Positions 27,168-36,422 of a DNA stretch of 64,000 bases are shown here, one piece after another. The position numbers and the translations under genes are program-made. Origin of the DNA: an actinobacterium LLX17 (GTDB taxonomy: Bacteria; Actinomycetota; Actinomycetes; Propionibacteriales; Nocardioidaceae). The stretch's first letter is position 1, and each line of letters begins with the position of its first letter. The notes beneath the pieces are model-generated. The model did not search any database. It was not told where the DNA came from and saw only the letters and a list, made by a program, of their open reading frames with translations. The stretch is taken from NCBI GenBank assembly GCA_000471045.1, contig KI301992.1, positions 870,568-934,567 of the forward strand. The letters run 5' to 3'.

Positions 27168-28159
27168 GTGCCGTGCGTTCCGAGAAGTACGTCATTCGGC
27201 CGTTCGTGGACTTGGACGCGGCCGAGGAACTCTTCCATAACGTCCGGTTGTGTCTGGATGCGCAAGAACACGAAGCCGGACCGGTCGTGCTCGACCAGCA
27301 CACCCTGTCATCGGCAGACCTGGTTCTGCGGCTCCCTTCGCCAGCCGAGATCGTCGAAGCGGTAGAGCGGACGCCGGTGGCTCCGATCGATTGTGGCCTG
27401 GTCGTTGTAGCGGCATCGAACAGTAACCGCCGCTCGTGTGTCGTCTTCCGCGACTACGCCCGATACCTGACGTTCGGACAAGAGCTTGAGATCGACCGCG
27501 AGATCGATCCCTTGGTTTTCAAAGACCGAGGCGGTTTCGTCATCACCGTGGCGCTTGTTTTGCTTCACGAACTGCAATCCGAACCACTGCGACCTCATCT
27601 AGTCGGTACTTGGCTCGCCCGGCGAGAGTTCCGTCTGATCCCCGAGCGTGCCGAGTTCAGCTTCAGTCCTGAACCGCTGACGGGCGATATACGGCGTCAG
27701 TTCGGTCTGCCCGACCGGGCGCCGAGCTACGTGCGGATCGACGAGGACCATCTACTTACTGCGGATGAGCTTTCGAGCGCCGTCAGCGTCTATCTTGATG
27801 ACGACATTCTGCGATTGCTGCAGCAGTCGCAGAATGACGCGTTGTCGATTCATATTCAGTCTGAATTGGCGGTGACGACGATGGGCGCAGTCGCGCGCGC
27901 CGCGGTCGGCGCCGTTTCGCGCGAAGTCGACGGTCCGGCTGCACCGACGGACGTGGCGGACTACCCGGCAGTCGAACACTTCCTCACGCGACTGGCGAAG
28001 CGCCTCGAGAGGGAGACCCTCAGTTCGCTCCTCAGTCTGATCGACGATCCGGATGCCCTGGAGGCGCACTTGAGAGCGGCGTTCGACATCCGTCGCTTCA
28101 CGCTAGCGGCGCTCAAGTCGACGCCAACGCACTCGGTGCAGGAAGCGGGCTCGGAATGA
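27164..28159 (+). CDS. Hypothetical protein of Block A (331 aa)
   Basis: This protein is not recognised. It has an N-terminal mixed alpha/beta region (residues 1-200, with VALVLLHELQSEPL near 150), then a helical C-terminal half ending in a charged tail. No cysteine cluster, nuclease motif, Walker motif or membrane segment is seen. The ATG at 27164 overlaps the GHKL gene stop by 4 bases, and its own stop overlaps the next gene by 4 bases. The tight coupling suggests it works with the GHKL ATPase, perhaps as a specificity or adaptor subunit. That is inference. Confidence 0.7.
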   Translation: MSAVRSEKYVIRPFVDLDAAEELFHNVRLCLDAQEHEAGPVVLDQHTLSSADLVLRLPSPAEIVEAVERTPVAPIDCGLVVVAASNSNRRSCVVFRDYARYLTFGQELEIDREIDPLVFKDRGGFVITVALVLLHELQSEPLRPHLVGTWLARREFRLIPERAEFSFSPEPLTGDIRRQFGLPDRAPSYVRIDEDHLLTADELSSAVSVYLDDDILRLLQQSQNDALSIHIQSELAVTTMGAVARAAVGAVSREVDGPAAPTDVADYPAVEHFLTRLAKRLERETLSSLLSLIDDPDALEAHLRAAFDIRRFTLAALKSTPTHSVQEAGSE

Positions 28160-28893
28160 GGTATCCCACTGTCACCATTCGCGATGCAGTCGAATACGTC
28201 GAGGGCCGGCGTGCAGGCAAATATCCTCCGTCGGCGAAACCGGCCATCGTGTGGGAGGGCGTCGGCAAGGAGTACGACGACCTCGTTGACGGCGCCATCG
28301 AGGACCTGCTGGATGCGTGGATCGAGAATCGGGACGAGACCGCGGCATCGAAGAAGGATGCGCTGGAGGGTCGACTGTCCGTGGAGCTGTACGAGAATCT
28401 CGAGACACTCCCCGCCGAGATCTTGACCGATAGGGGGTTCTGGCGTTTCGTAGCGGTCCACGGAATCTACGACTTCGTTCAATGGCGCGATGGGGAAAAC
28501 TGCAAACTTGCGAGCTTCGGCGCCGGAGGACCGGGAGGTTGGGACTGCGTCCCGCATCGCATGTTCAATCGAGCGCTCATCGCGAAGGCCGGAGCGCCGC
28601 CAAGCGCGGCTGACCCCTTCTGGGGGGCATACGTCGCGGGGACTGATTTGTGGCGGAGCCACGTGTTGCGAGTCCTCATCGGGAACGCTCCCTTGCTGGT
28701 GAACGAGATGCTCCTGGATGCTTCTCGCGGCGAACTCCCGTCGCAGCTCCTCCGAGACTTCGTCAAACGTTTGCAACGCACGCGTGCCAACGTGATGTTC
28801 GAGTTGCTTGATCAGGACGAATGCCGGCGGCTGATCGACTCTCATAGGGCCATGGCCGTGTCGGCGGCGAAGTCGGAAGGTCCGACCGACTAG
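28156..28893 (+). CDS. Hypothetical protein of Block A (245 aa, possibly DUF6339-like)
   Basis: This protein is not securely recognised. It is mostly helical, with an RFVAVHGIYDFVQWRDG segment near 97 and a conserved-looking DLWRSHVLRVLIGN stretch near 170. It may belong to DUF6339, a family of unknown function, but this is a low-confidence recall. The ATG at 28156 overlaps the preceding stop by 4 bases. The methyltransferase gene begins 9 bases after its stop, so it belongs to the same operon. No catalytic motif is obvious. Confidence 0.65.
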   Translation: MRYPTVTIRDAVEYVEGRRAGKYPPSAKPAIVWEGVGKEYDDLVDGAIEDLLDAWIENRDETAASKKDALEGRLSVELYENLETLPAEILTDRGFWRFVAVHGIYDFVQWRDGENCKLASFGAGGPGGWDCVPHRMFNRALIAKAGAPPSAADPFWGAYVAGTDLWRSHVLRVLIGNAPLLVNEMLLDASRGELPSQLLRDFVKRLQRTRANVMFELLDQDECRRLIDSHRAMAVSAAKSEGPTD

Positions 28894-28902
28894 AATCCCT
28901 CC

Positions 28903-30213
28903 ATGCTCGAGACCACTGCCGGGGAACCGCCGCACTTCAGTCTGGAGCACGAAGTGCACCCTGAGGAAGTTGTCCGACGGGCAGTGTTGGAGGATCGAAT
29001 CACAGAGGGGCGTCGCGCCTTCGTCGAAGCGGAAACGGGTGACGCTTTCGCCGACTGGTGGAAGGCTTACCTGCGCGGTAGCCGTCCAAGACGCGACCGG
29101 ACCCGCGAGCCGGTTCGGTATGTTGATCTATTCTCGTCGATCGGCGGCCTGTCGCTAGGTGCTTCGGAGGCGATAGAGGCGCTCGGAATGCGCCCGGTGC
29201 CGCTGCTGGCCGCGGATGTCGACGCTGGGGCGCTGGAAGTCTATGCCCACAACATGCGTCCGCGGCAGACCCTCAGCGAGTCAGTGTCCAACCTCGTGGA
29301 CTACCGCGTGTCGGGGATGGGTGAGGACGCGTCGTTCGCCTATGAGCCATCCATTCGGGATGATCGCCTTGCTGGCATCGCTGGCACGATCGACTTGATC
29401 CTGGCAGGTCCGCCGTGCCAGGGACACTCATCGCTGAACAACTACTCGCGGCACGACGACCCGAAGAACCTCCTCTACTTGGCCGTGCCGGCCGTGGCCG
29501 TGGCGACACAGGCAACACACGTGATCATCGAGAACGTGCCGAACGTCGTTTCCGACAAGTACGGGGTCGTTCAAACCAGTGTGGCGCTCCTGCGAAACGC
29601 CGGCTACGAGGTCACCTACGGGGTGATTGCGGCCCACAAGCTCGGCTGGCCCCAGACGAGAAAGCGCTTCTTCATTGCTGCCTCTCGGGACTCCCGGCCC
29701 TTGGACCTTCACACGCTTCAGGCGCAGCTCGCGCGGGACGCGCTGCCGGTCGGATGGTTGTTGCAGGACACCCTGGACGATGTCGTAGCCGGCGACGTGA
29801 TGCGGTCTGTTCCGCAGATGAGTGATGAGAACGTCGAGCGCATCGCCCATCTCTTCGACAACGATACGTATAACTTGCCGAATGACATTCGTCCGGAGTG
29901 TCATCGGGAGGGCACCACGTATGGATCCAGTTATGGGCGCATGGCGTGGGATGAACCCGCGCCCACCATAACGGGGGGGTTCTTGACACCAGGGCGAGGG
30001 CGTTTCGTGCATCCGCTGCGAAGGCGAGTGCTGACTCCCCGCGAAGCGGCGCGAGTGCAGGGGTTCCCGGATTGGTACGACTTCGTGGTCGATGAGCGTC
30101 GTCCTGCATCTCGGGCCCAGCTCACGCGGTGGATCGGGAACGCGGTTCCGACAATCCTTGGTCAGACGGCGACACTGGCCGCCCTTGCCGGAGCCAAGGT
30201 GGACAGGACGTAG
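28903..30213 (+). CDS. DNA (cytosine-5) methyltransferase
   Basis: This 436-residue C5 methyltransferase has the ordered motifs of the Dcm/HhaI family: motif I YVDLFSSIGGLSLG near 73-86, motif IV GPPCQGHSS with catalytic Cys172, motif VI IENVPN near 209, motif VIII QTRKRFF near 250, and motifs IX-X with GNAVP near 417. An N-terminal helical extension of about 70 residues precedes motif I. The target-recognition region lies between VIII and IX; its site cannot be predicted. With vsr in the same operon this is the modification partner of Block A. Confidence 0.92.
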   Translation: MLETTAGEPPHFSLEHEVHPEEVVRRAVLEDRITEGRRAFVEAETGDAFADWWKAYLRGSRPRRDRTREPVRYVDLFSSIGGLSLGASEAIEALGMRPVPLLAADVDAGALEVYAHNMRPRQTLSESVSNLVDYRVSGMGEDASFAYEPSIRDDRLAGIAGTIDLILAGPPCQGHSSLNNYSRHDDPKNLLYLAVPAVAVATQATHVIIENVPNVVSDKYGVVQTSVALLRNAGYEVTYGVIAAHKLGWPQTRKRFFIAASRDSRPLDLHTLQAQLARDALPVGWLLQDTLDDVVAGDVMRSVPQMSDENVERIAHLFDNDTYNLPNDIRPECHREGTTYGSSYGRMAWDEPAPTITGGFLTPGRGRFVHPLRRRVLTPREAARVQGFPDWYDFVVDERRPASRAQLTRWIGNAVPTILGQTATLAALAGAKVDRT

Positions 30214-30322
30214 CTCGAACGGGCCATTTCGCTCATCGGTGTGGCGCGATTCTGCGGTGCGCTCCGTTTCTGACTCGGACAGTCACTAGGCTCGCCGTGT
30301 CGTAGATCTCGGAGGGGGAGCC

Positions 30323-33300
30323 GTGGAAGGCTGGCAAGGCAAGGACGGCGTGCTGGCGGCAATCGTCGAAGAGCAGTCCGCGCGCTGCATGGAAGCCTAC
30401 GCAGCGGACCCGAACAGGGTGAAAGAGGATTACCGCAACGAGCGGCGGACCGCGGAGAGTGGTTACGCGGTCAAGCAGCTCCACGAGCTGGTCCAGAACG
30501 CGGCGGACGCGATGACTGGTCAGCCTGGACGGATCGAAGTGGTCCTGACGGATGATGTTCTGTACGTCGCGAACGAAGGAGCGCCCTTCGATCGCGCTGG
30601 TGTGGAAGCCGTCATGGCTGCTCATCTCTCCAGCAAGGGGGAAGAGGAGATCGGACGATATGGACTGGGGTTCAAGTCCGTTGTCGTCGTCTCTGATTCG
30701 CCCCAGATTTTCAGCCGATCGGGTTCGTTCGGCTTCGATTTGAGCTGGTCGAAGCAAGAGGTAGCCCGGGTGGTCCCCGACGCCGAGGGATACCCTCTGC
30801 TGCGTTTGGCGAGACCACTCAACCCGGAGGCCCACGCTGCCGCGGACCCGCAGCTGGCGCAGTTGATGGATTGGGCTACCACCGTCGTCAAGGTTCCACT
30901 GAGTCGCGACCGCGTACGTCTGGCGGACGATCTGATGACCTTCCCCGCGCGGTTCCTGATCTTCTCCACGCACATCGAGAAACTGACCCTCGCCGACACG
31001 GAGTCGGGTCGACGGGTCGAGCACAAGCTGGCGGTCGTCTCCCCGAAGGAAGTCACGCTGGAAACCGGCGGGGAACGTCAGCGATGGGCGGTGGCGAAAC
31101 GCATCGCTACGTTGACCCGCGCCCAGATGGAAGACATCGGCGCAATGAAGAAGGGCGAGGCGGTCGTCGTGCAGGTGGCGACACCGATCGACCGTAGGCA
31201 GTCTTTCGCCATAGGACAGTTCTGGTCGTATTTCCCAACTCTTGACGAGACGACACTCAGCGCCATCGTGAACGCGCCGTGGAAGTTGAGCCCAGACCGC
31301 ACCCACCTTCAGCCGGGCGCTTACAACGAAGAACTCCTCGAATCAGTGGTTCCGTTGCTCGTCGCCGACCTGGTTCCCGTAGTGGGCAAGAGCGGTTCGC
31401 CGGCTGACGTGCTGGACATGTACCCGGGGCGCTATGCGAAGGTCGAAACTCGCAACTGGGCCGATGACATCGTGAATCGAGCGGTGTCGGATCGGCTGGC
31501 AGTCGTTCCCAGTCTCCCTGACGGTGACGGCGTCCTTCGCGTCCCCTCGACCCTTCGCATCCCGCCAGCGATCATCAATGAGAAGGACAATCCGGAGGCG
31601 AGCCAAGCGTGGTCCCGCCGGCATCCACGGCCGCAGGGATGGTTGCACCCTGACGCTTGGACCCGCACGCGCCGCCCCAAGGCGATGCGGCTTGCTGGTC
31701 AGCGCGCAGACGCCTCCCTGAGGGAATGGCTTGAGGCGCTGGTTGCGGACGGAACGGTCGAAGGTTCTGCGATCGCGCTGGAGACATTCGACCACCTGAA
31801 GCAAGCGCGCAGCGAAGCCAAGGATGCACGGATTCTGCTCGACGAGGACGGGGCGAAGGTCGCGGTCCGGCCGGGGACGATTTTCTTGCGAACCACCGGG
31901 GCCCCTTCGGACCATGCATTCGTGCATCCAGGCCTAGCTGAACTCCCCGAGACCGTGCGCATCCTGAAGGAACTCGGGATTCGAGAGCTCGACAAGGCTG
32001 GCGAACTACGGGCCGCTCTTGCCGGCGGTGATGCGAACAGGCTCAACTGGGACCGCGTATGGGGCCTAGCTCGCGGATGCGCGCCGGAGGTCGCGCACGA
32101 GATCCTCGTCGCCGAACTGCCTTCTCCTCTTCGCATGAGTTTGAGAGTCAGGTCTGTGGCAGGGGCATTCGTCCCGGTGGCCCGAGTTTTGCTGCCCGGG
32201 AACATCCTCGACAGGTCGCTCGCTGCGTCGGACGGCAAGTTCATGGTCGACTTGGCATATCACACCAACGATCAAGAGCTCCTGATTCGTTTGGGCGCAC
32301 TGGCAGCGCCTCGGCTCGAGGATCCGCCCCACCCCGAGCCGTGGCTCGACGCTTTCCTTGAGCGGATCCGGGATCGTTACGCTTCGCAACTGGGCAAGCC
32401 GGGGCTGAACCGGGAGAAGATCGCGGTCGAGATGCCGAAGGTCCCGTTCCCCATCCAGATGTTCCGTGAGCTGAGCGTGCCGGCGCGTGTTGCGATGACT
32501 CGGCATCTGCTGGGACTCGTTGACGGTTCGACGTGGTCCGTCCATCATCCGGACTTCGGCGCCATTCCAGCCGACAATCCTGTCGCGGAAATGGTCCGGG
32601 CTCACGGAGTGCTCGAGACCACCATCGGGCCATTCCCGGTGCGATGGTCCTTGGCGTCGGGCGGAGATGCCGACCGAGAGGTCATGCCGGTCGCAGACGT
32701 GCCGGACAGCTGCGGGTGGCTCAACCTTGAGCGCGACCGACACGAGCTGACAGCCGAAGCCTGGGAGGCGATGTTCATGCGGGCGAGGGAGTGGGAGGTT
32801 GCCCGGCGAGAGCGCCTGTACGCGTGGGCGGCTGAGTCCCGCGTCGATCCGCCACCGAAGCTCCTCGTTCGCTTTGGGTCGAAGATCTCCGAGGTGCCAG
32901 CGCCGGACGTCGCCGTGGTGATCGACGACGAGGACGTGCGTTCGCTCTTGGAGCAGCAGTTCGCCGTGTTGCAGGTCCAAGAGGAAGTCGACCGAGAGAA
33001 TCTCGTCGATGTCTGGGGACTGGAAGACGGTCGACAACTACTCGATCAGATCTTCACCTATCAGCCTGCGGGAGCGCCCGAGCCAATCAGTGACGCTTTC
33101 CCGGCCTTGGCGCGTATCCGTCCCGAAGTGCACGGCTGGAATCTCCAGCGCTGCACCTCCATGGCGCTCGAAGTCTTGACTCACGCCGGCATGCGATCAC
33201 GTCGGATCCTGAGACGCGCAGAGGAGCGCACCGTGTTCACCGTGGCGACGGACCTGGCAGACATCTTGCGAGCGATCTCGTCGTCGGTCTTGATGCCCGA

Positions 33301-34924
33301 GGAGCTGACCGAGGAGCAGGTCACGGCGATCCTCTCAGCGAAGCGGAATGAGGACACTCAAGCGAGGATCGATGCGGTTCGGGCGGTCGACTCGGTCGAG
33401 GAGAAGCTGGTCCAACTCTTCGGGGACGAGCTGCTGCGCAAGCACGTTCCCGAACTCGCCCTGCAATACATCGAAGGAGGAAGTGCCGAACCGGTCTCGG
33501 GGGCGGACCTGGGACGTGTCTTCCTCGCGGTCCATGGGGTCAGCGCGCTGAAGGCGTTGAAGTCACATCTGGCGGACTTCGATCCACCCTCGCAATGGGT
33601 CGGGGGAGCGAGGGCAAGACAATTCGTGTCGATGTTCGGATTTCCGCCGGAGTTCGCGGGCACGCCCAACACGGGTCGAGACCAGATGTTCTTGGTGCCT
33701 GGACCGACGACCCTTCCGCCGGCGCACGACTACCAGGCAGTGACTATCGGGAACATTCGACGGCTTCTCGCTGGTCACGGCCCAGCGCGAGGCATGGTCG
33801 GGCTCCCAACCGGAGCAGGTAAGACACGCGTCGCCGTCGAGGCCATCGTCGGCCACATGCACGAATCGGCAGACCCCATGCTCGTGTTGTGGATCGCTCA
33901 GACGGATGAGCTCTGCGAGCAAGCGGTTCAGACCTGGACGTACATCTGGCGCGCCATCGGACCCGATCGGGAGCTCTCCGTGGGACGGTTGTGGGGCGGG
34001 AACGTGGTGGATGAGTCGCCCGGGATGGCCCTGGTTGTGGCTACGCCAGCCACACTCCGGCACTGCGTCAACAAGAGTCAGTACGAATGGCTGCAGAGTG
34101 CGGATCTCGTCGTCACGGACGAAGCTCACCACGCGATCGCTCCCGAATACACTCAAGTCTTCGGATGGCTCGGACGTGACTTCCGGAACGTCGACGACCA
34201 TCAACGTCCAATGATCGGTCTGAGCGCCACTCCGTTTCGGGGTTCGAATGACAAGGAAGGCCTGGCTCTCGCTCGTCGGTACGCTTCGAATCGATTGGAT
34301 GCGGGAGCCTTCGGCGACGTGCCGGCCCACGAGTTCCTCCAGTCGGCCGGCGTGCTTGCACAGGTCTCCCATCGCGTTCTGAGCGGCGTCAACGTGAAGA
34401 TGTCGGAGGAAGAGAAGTCGTACACGCGGAACTACAACACGTTGCATCCGGAGGTCGAAGCTCGGCTTGGTGAGGATGTCGAGCGAAATCGTCAGATCAT
34501 CGAGTCGATCGAGTCCCTCCCGAACGACTGGACCGCCATCCTCTTCGCGGCTTCCGTGTCCCACGCTCAGGTCCTCGCATCCCTCCTCACCTACCGGGGG
34601 GTCAGCGCTGTGGCGATCTCGGGAGAGACCGACAGAGCCGTCCGACGAAACGTCATCGAGGAGTTCAAGGCCGGGCGAGTGCGTGTCATCACGAACTATG
34701 GCGTGCTGGCCCAGGGGTTTGACGCGCCGGCGGTACAAGCTGTCTACATCACGCGGCCCACGTTCAGTCCCAACCTCTACCAGCAGATGATCGGGCGCGG
34801 ACTTCGCGGCCCTGCCAACGGAGGGTCAGACAGTGTCCTGATCGTCAACGTGGAGGACAACTTCGAGCAATTCGGCGATCAACTCGCCTTCCATGAGTTC
34901 GACTACCTATGGGATGGACGGTGA
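30323..34924 (+). CDS. Sacsin-like GHKL ATPase fused to SF2 helicase
   Basis: This 1533-residue protein joins two ATPases. The N-terminus (about 45-300) is a GHKL domain of the sacsin type: ELVQNAADA (Glu55, Asn59, Asp62), YVANEG (Asn84) and GRYGLGFKSV (111-120). The C-terminus (about 1150-1533) is a DEAD-like SF2 helicase with GLPTGAGKT (near 1160), VVTDEAHH (near 1264), GLSATPFRG, and motif VI QMIGRGLRG (near 1489). The middle 800 residues are unassigned. A GTG start at 30323 has ggaggggg at 30311-30318. It closes Block A, 109 bases after the methyltransferase. Such proteins are seen in restriction and anti-phage loci. Confidence 0.82.
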   Translation: MEGWQGKDGVLAAIVEEQSARCMEAYAADPNRVKEDYRNERRTAESGYAVKQLHELVQNAADAMTGQPGRIEVVLTDDVLYVANEGAPFDRAGVEAVMAAHLSSKGEEEIGRYGLGFKSVVVVSDSPQIFSRSGSFGFDLSWSKQEVARVVPDAEGYPLLRLARPLNPEAHAAADPQLAQLMDWATTVVKVPLSRDRVRLADDLMTFPARFLIFSTHIEKLTLADTESGRRVEHKLAVVSPKEVTLETGGERQRWAVAKRIATLTRAQMEDIGAMKKGEAVVVQVATPIDRRQSFAIGQFWSYFPTLDETTLSAIVNAPWKLSPDRTHLQPGAYNEELLESVVPLLVADLVPVVGKSGSPADVLDMYPGRYAKVETRNWADDIVNRAVSDRLAVVPSLPDGDGVLRVPSTLRIPPAIINEKDNPEASQAWSRRHPRPQGWLHPDAWTRTRRPKAMRLAGQRADASLREWLEALVADGTVEGSAIALETFDHLKQARSEAKDARILLDEDGAKVAVRPGTIFLRTTGAPSDHAFVHPGLAELPETVRILKELGIRELDKAGELRAALAGGDANRLNWDRVWGLARGCAPEVAHEILVAELPSPLRMSLRVRSVAGAFVPVARVLLPGNILDRSLAASDGKFMVDLAYHTNDQELLIRLGALAAPRLEDPPHPEPWLDAFLERIRDRYASQLGKPGLNREKIAVEMPKVPFPIQMFRELSVPARVAMTRHLLGLVDGSTWSVHHPDFGAIPADNPVAEMVRAHGVLETTIGPFPVRWSLASGGDADREVMPVADVPDSCGWLNLERDRHELTAEAWEAMFMRAREWEVARRERLYAWAAESRVDPPPKLLVRFGSKISEVPAPDVAVVIDDEDVRSLLEQQFAVLQVQEEVDRENLVDVWGLEDGRQLLDQIFTYQPAGAPEPISDAFPALARIRPEVHGWNLQRCTSMALEVLTHAGMRSRRILRRAEERTVFTVATDLADILRAISSSVLMPEELTEEQVTAILSAKRNEDTQARIDAVRAVDSVEEKLVQLFGDELLRKHVPELALQYIEGGSAEPVSGADLGRVFLAVHGVSALKALKSHLADFDPPSQWVGGARARQFVSMFGFPPEFAGTPNTGRDQMFLVPGPTTLPPAHDYQAVTIGNIRRLLAGHGPARGMVGLPTGAGKTRVAVEAIVGHMHESADPMLVLWIAQTDELCEQAVQTWTYIWRAIGPDRELSVGRLWGGNVVDESPGMALVVATPATLRHCVNKSQYEWLQSADLVVTDEAHHAIAPEYTQVFGWLGRDFRNVDDHQRPMIGLSATPFRGSNDKEGLALARRYASNRLDAGAFGDVPAHEFLQSAGVLAQVSHRVLSGVNVKMSEEEKSYTRNYNTLHPEVEARLGEDVERNRQIIESIESLPNDWTAILFAASVSHAQVLASLLTYRGVSAVAISGETDRAVRRNVIEEFKAGRVRVITNYGVLAQGFDAPAVQAVYITRPTFSPNLYQQMIGRGLRGPANGGSDSVLIVNVEDNFEQFGDQLAFHEFDYLWDGR

Positions 34925-35027
34925 GCTGAGAGGATCCGTGGGAACATGTCCGCCGTCGCCGAGGGCTGCCGCTCGGTTCGATTGCCCGACCTATCTCGCC
35001 AGCAGTGGTGTCGATTGCCTTCCACTG

Positions 35028-36218
35028 TTACGAGTCGGACTTGGAACCGTTCTTCGTGACCATCGCGTAGCCAGTGGCCGCGACGGCGGCGACCGTGCCA
35101 CCGGCCACCAGCGCCTTCTGGCCGGCTTCCTTACCGGCGGTCCGCCTTTGCTTCGGGTCGCGGGCCGCCTCACGCCAAGGGATCGCGTTCAGGGGAGGGC
35201 GGTCGGATGCGATTCCCAGCGGGGCGTGGAAGTCGTTGATGATCTCTGCCGTGGCGTTGAGGGAGTCGATCACGGACCGCGCTGCACGTGCGTGGAGCAG
35301 AATGTTGTCATTGGCGATCTCGCCGGCTACATCCAAGCGCGACATCAAGCGCCTCGTGTTGTCCATAACGCCTGCCCGCCGCCTCTCTCGTGCGGCGGCA
35401 ACGCCAAGCCGGTGGCCTTCGAGGTTCTCCGGAGCAGTTGCAAGAACGTGGTCGAGTTCGACGATGCGAAACTCATCTTGTAGCTCGAAACAGCGGGCGA
35501 GAATCGCGACTTGAACGCCAGCCTCGTGTTCGATCTCGCGGACAGCTCGCTTCAACTCGCCGGCCGTGCTCTTGCGCACGACCTTATCGGCGAGTGCGCG
35601 TAACCCATTGAGCGCATCGTCCTGCACGTTGAAGATCGTGTTTGAGACTCCGCTGACCTTGTCCCACAGTGTCTTCGGATCGCCGCCCTGCGCACGGATG
35701 ATCATGGCGTCGTCGATGGCTGCGGCTGCGCTCGTCATCTTGGCGAGCACGCCGTCCCGTTGCGCACGGCGGACATCGTCGAGCTTGTCATCGATTCGCA
35801 GGAGCAGCGCCTTCAGCTCGTGTGCCTCGGACTGCTGAGCGAACTGACTCATGAGGCTACCGATGCCGGAGAGGACCGCCGGGTTCGACAGGAGCGATCT
35901 CGGACCGTCTTGAACCTGGAGCCACTTGAGTGACTTCTTGCCACTCTCGCCCAACATCGCGTGGCTGACGCCCTTGGTCTTGGTCTTCATCAGGCCGCCG
36001 GCGTCCTTGAGCCGCTTCGCCGACTCGGGCGTCAGCTTCAGGTACATCGCGGACTGCTCGACGATGCCGGAAACGGACGTGACGCTGTCGGCTCCGACTT
36101 TGAGGACGGTGCTGAGCCTGCTGAGGTCGAACTGGTGAGCCTGCTCCAGGAGACCCGCGTGGTCGAGGAAGCGTTCGACTGCCAACGAATTTCCCGCGAG
36201 CACGACCGTCGCCGTCAC
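35028..36218 (-). CDS. Helical protein with C-terminal membrane segment, end of Block B operon
   Basis: This 396-residue protein is not recognised. It is largely helical (for example AILARCFELQDEFRIVELDH) with a hydrophobic 20-residue segment near the C-terminus (KALVAGGTVAAVAATGYAMV, about 370-389) then a short charged tail. A TGA lies directly before the GTG start at 36218, fixing the start at or after it. It is the last gene of the long minus-strand run and converges with the helicase gene of Block A. A membrane-acting effector is one possible reading, without motif support. Confidence 0.65.
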   Translation of the reverse strand: MTATVVLAGNSLAVERFLDHAGLLEQAHQFDLSRLSTVLKVGADSVTSVSGIVEQSAMYLKLTPESAKRLKDAGGLMKTKTKGVSHAMLGESGKKSLKWLQVQDGPRSLLSNPAVLSGIGSLMSQFAQQSEAHELKALLLRIDDKLDDVRRAQRDGVLAKMTSAAAAIDDAMIIRAQGGDPKTLWDKVSGVSNTIFNVQDDALNGLRALADKVVRKSTAGELKRAVREIEHEAGVQVAILARCFELQDEFRIVELDHVLATAPENLEGHRLGVAAARERRRAGVMDNTRRLMSRLDVAGEIANDNILLHARAARSVIDSLNATAEIINDFHAPLGIASDRPPLNAIPWREAARDPKQRRTAGKEAGQKALVAGGTVAAVAATGYAMVTKNGSKSDS

Positions 36219-36242
36219 TCACGAGCTCGATTTCATCCGCCA

Positions 36243-36422
36243 TCAGTCGATCCCTCGCCGAACTCTGGAATCGGTACTAGGTGGACGAGCGCTGCCGTGG
36301 TCTGCGAACAGCCGGCGCCACTGCTTTCCCTCGGTCCACTCGTAGCTGCGTTGGAACGTGCGGATGATGTAGCGGCGCTCAGGCTTGAGAATCTCCCCGA
36401 GCGCCCAGGTCTTGGCTTCCAC
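36243..36422 (-). pseudogene. DUF262 (GmrSD-like) N-terminal remnant
   Basis: A 59-codon frame starts at a GTG immediately after the upstream TGA (TGAGTG) and reads LKPERRYIIRTFQRSYEW followed by KQWRRLFAD. This matches the conserved N-terminal nucleotidase-like motif of DUF262/GmrS proteins (a PxYQRxYxW-type line then WxxLxxD). Full proteins are several hundred residues; here the frame ends after another 18 residues at 36243. It is therefore most likely a deleted remnant, though a functional micro-protein cannot be excluded. It is too short to be found by length-based gene calling. Confidence 0.55.

Noticed and set aside
24127-34924. Block A as an MZA (MutL-Z1-DUF-AIPR) system
   Set aside because: A GHKL ATPase is present, but no Z1 helicase or AIPR protein was recognised and the helicase is a sacsin-type fusion.
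35857-36243. Alternative frame beginning MADEIELVSD near the DUF262 remnant
   Set aside because: Only the first few residues look normal; the rest is Arg/Pro-rich. The frame of the 396-residue protein is coherent throughout.
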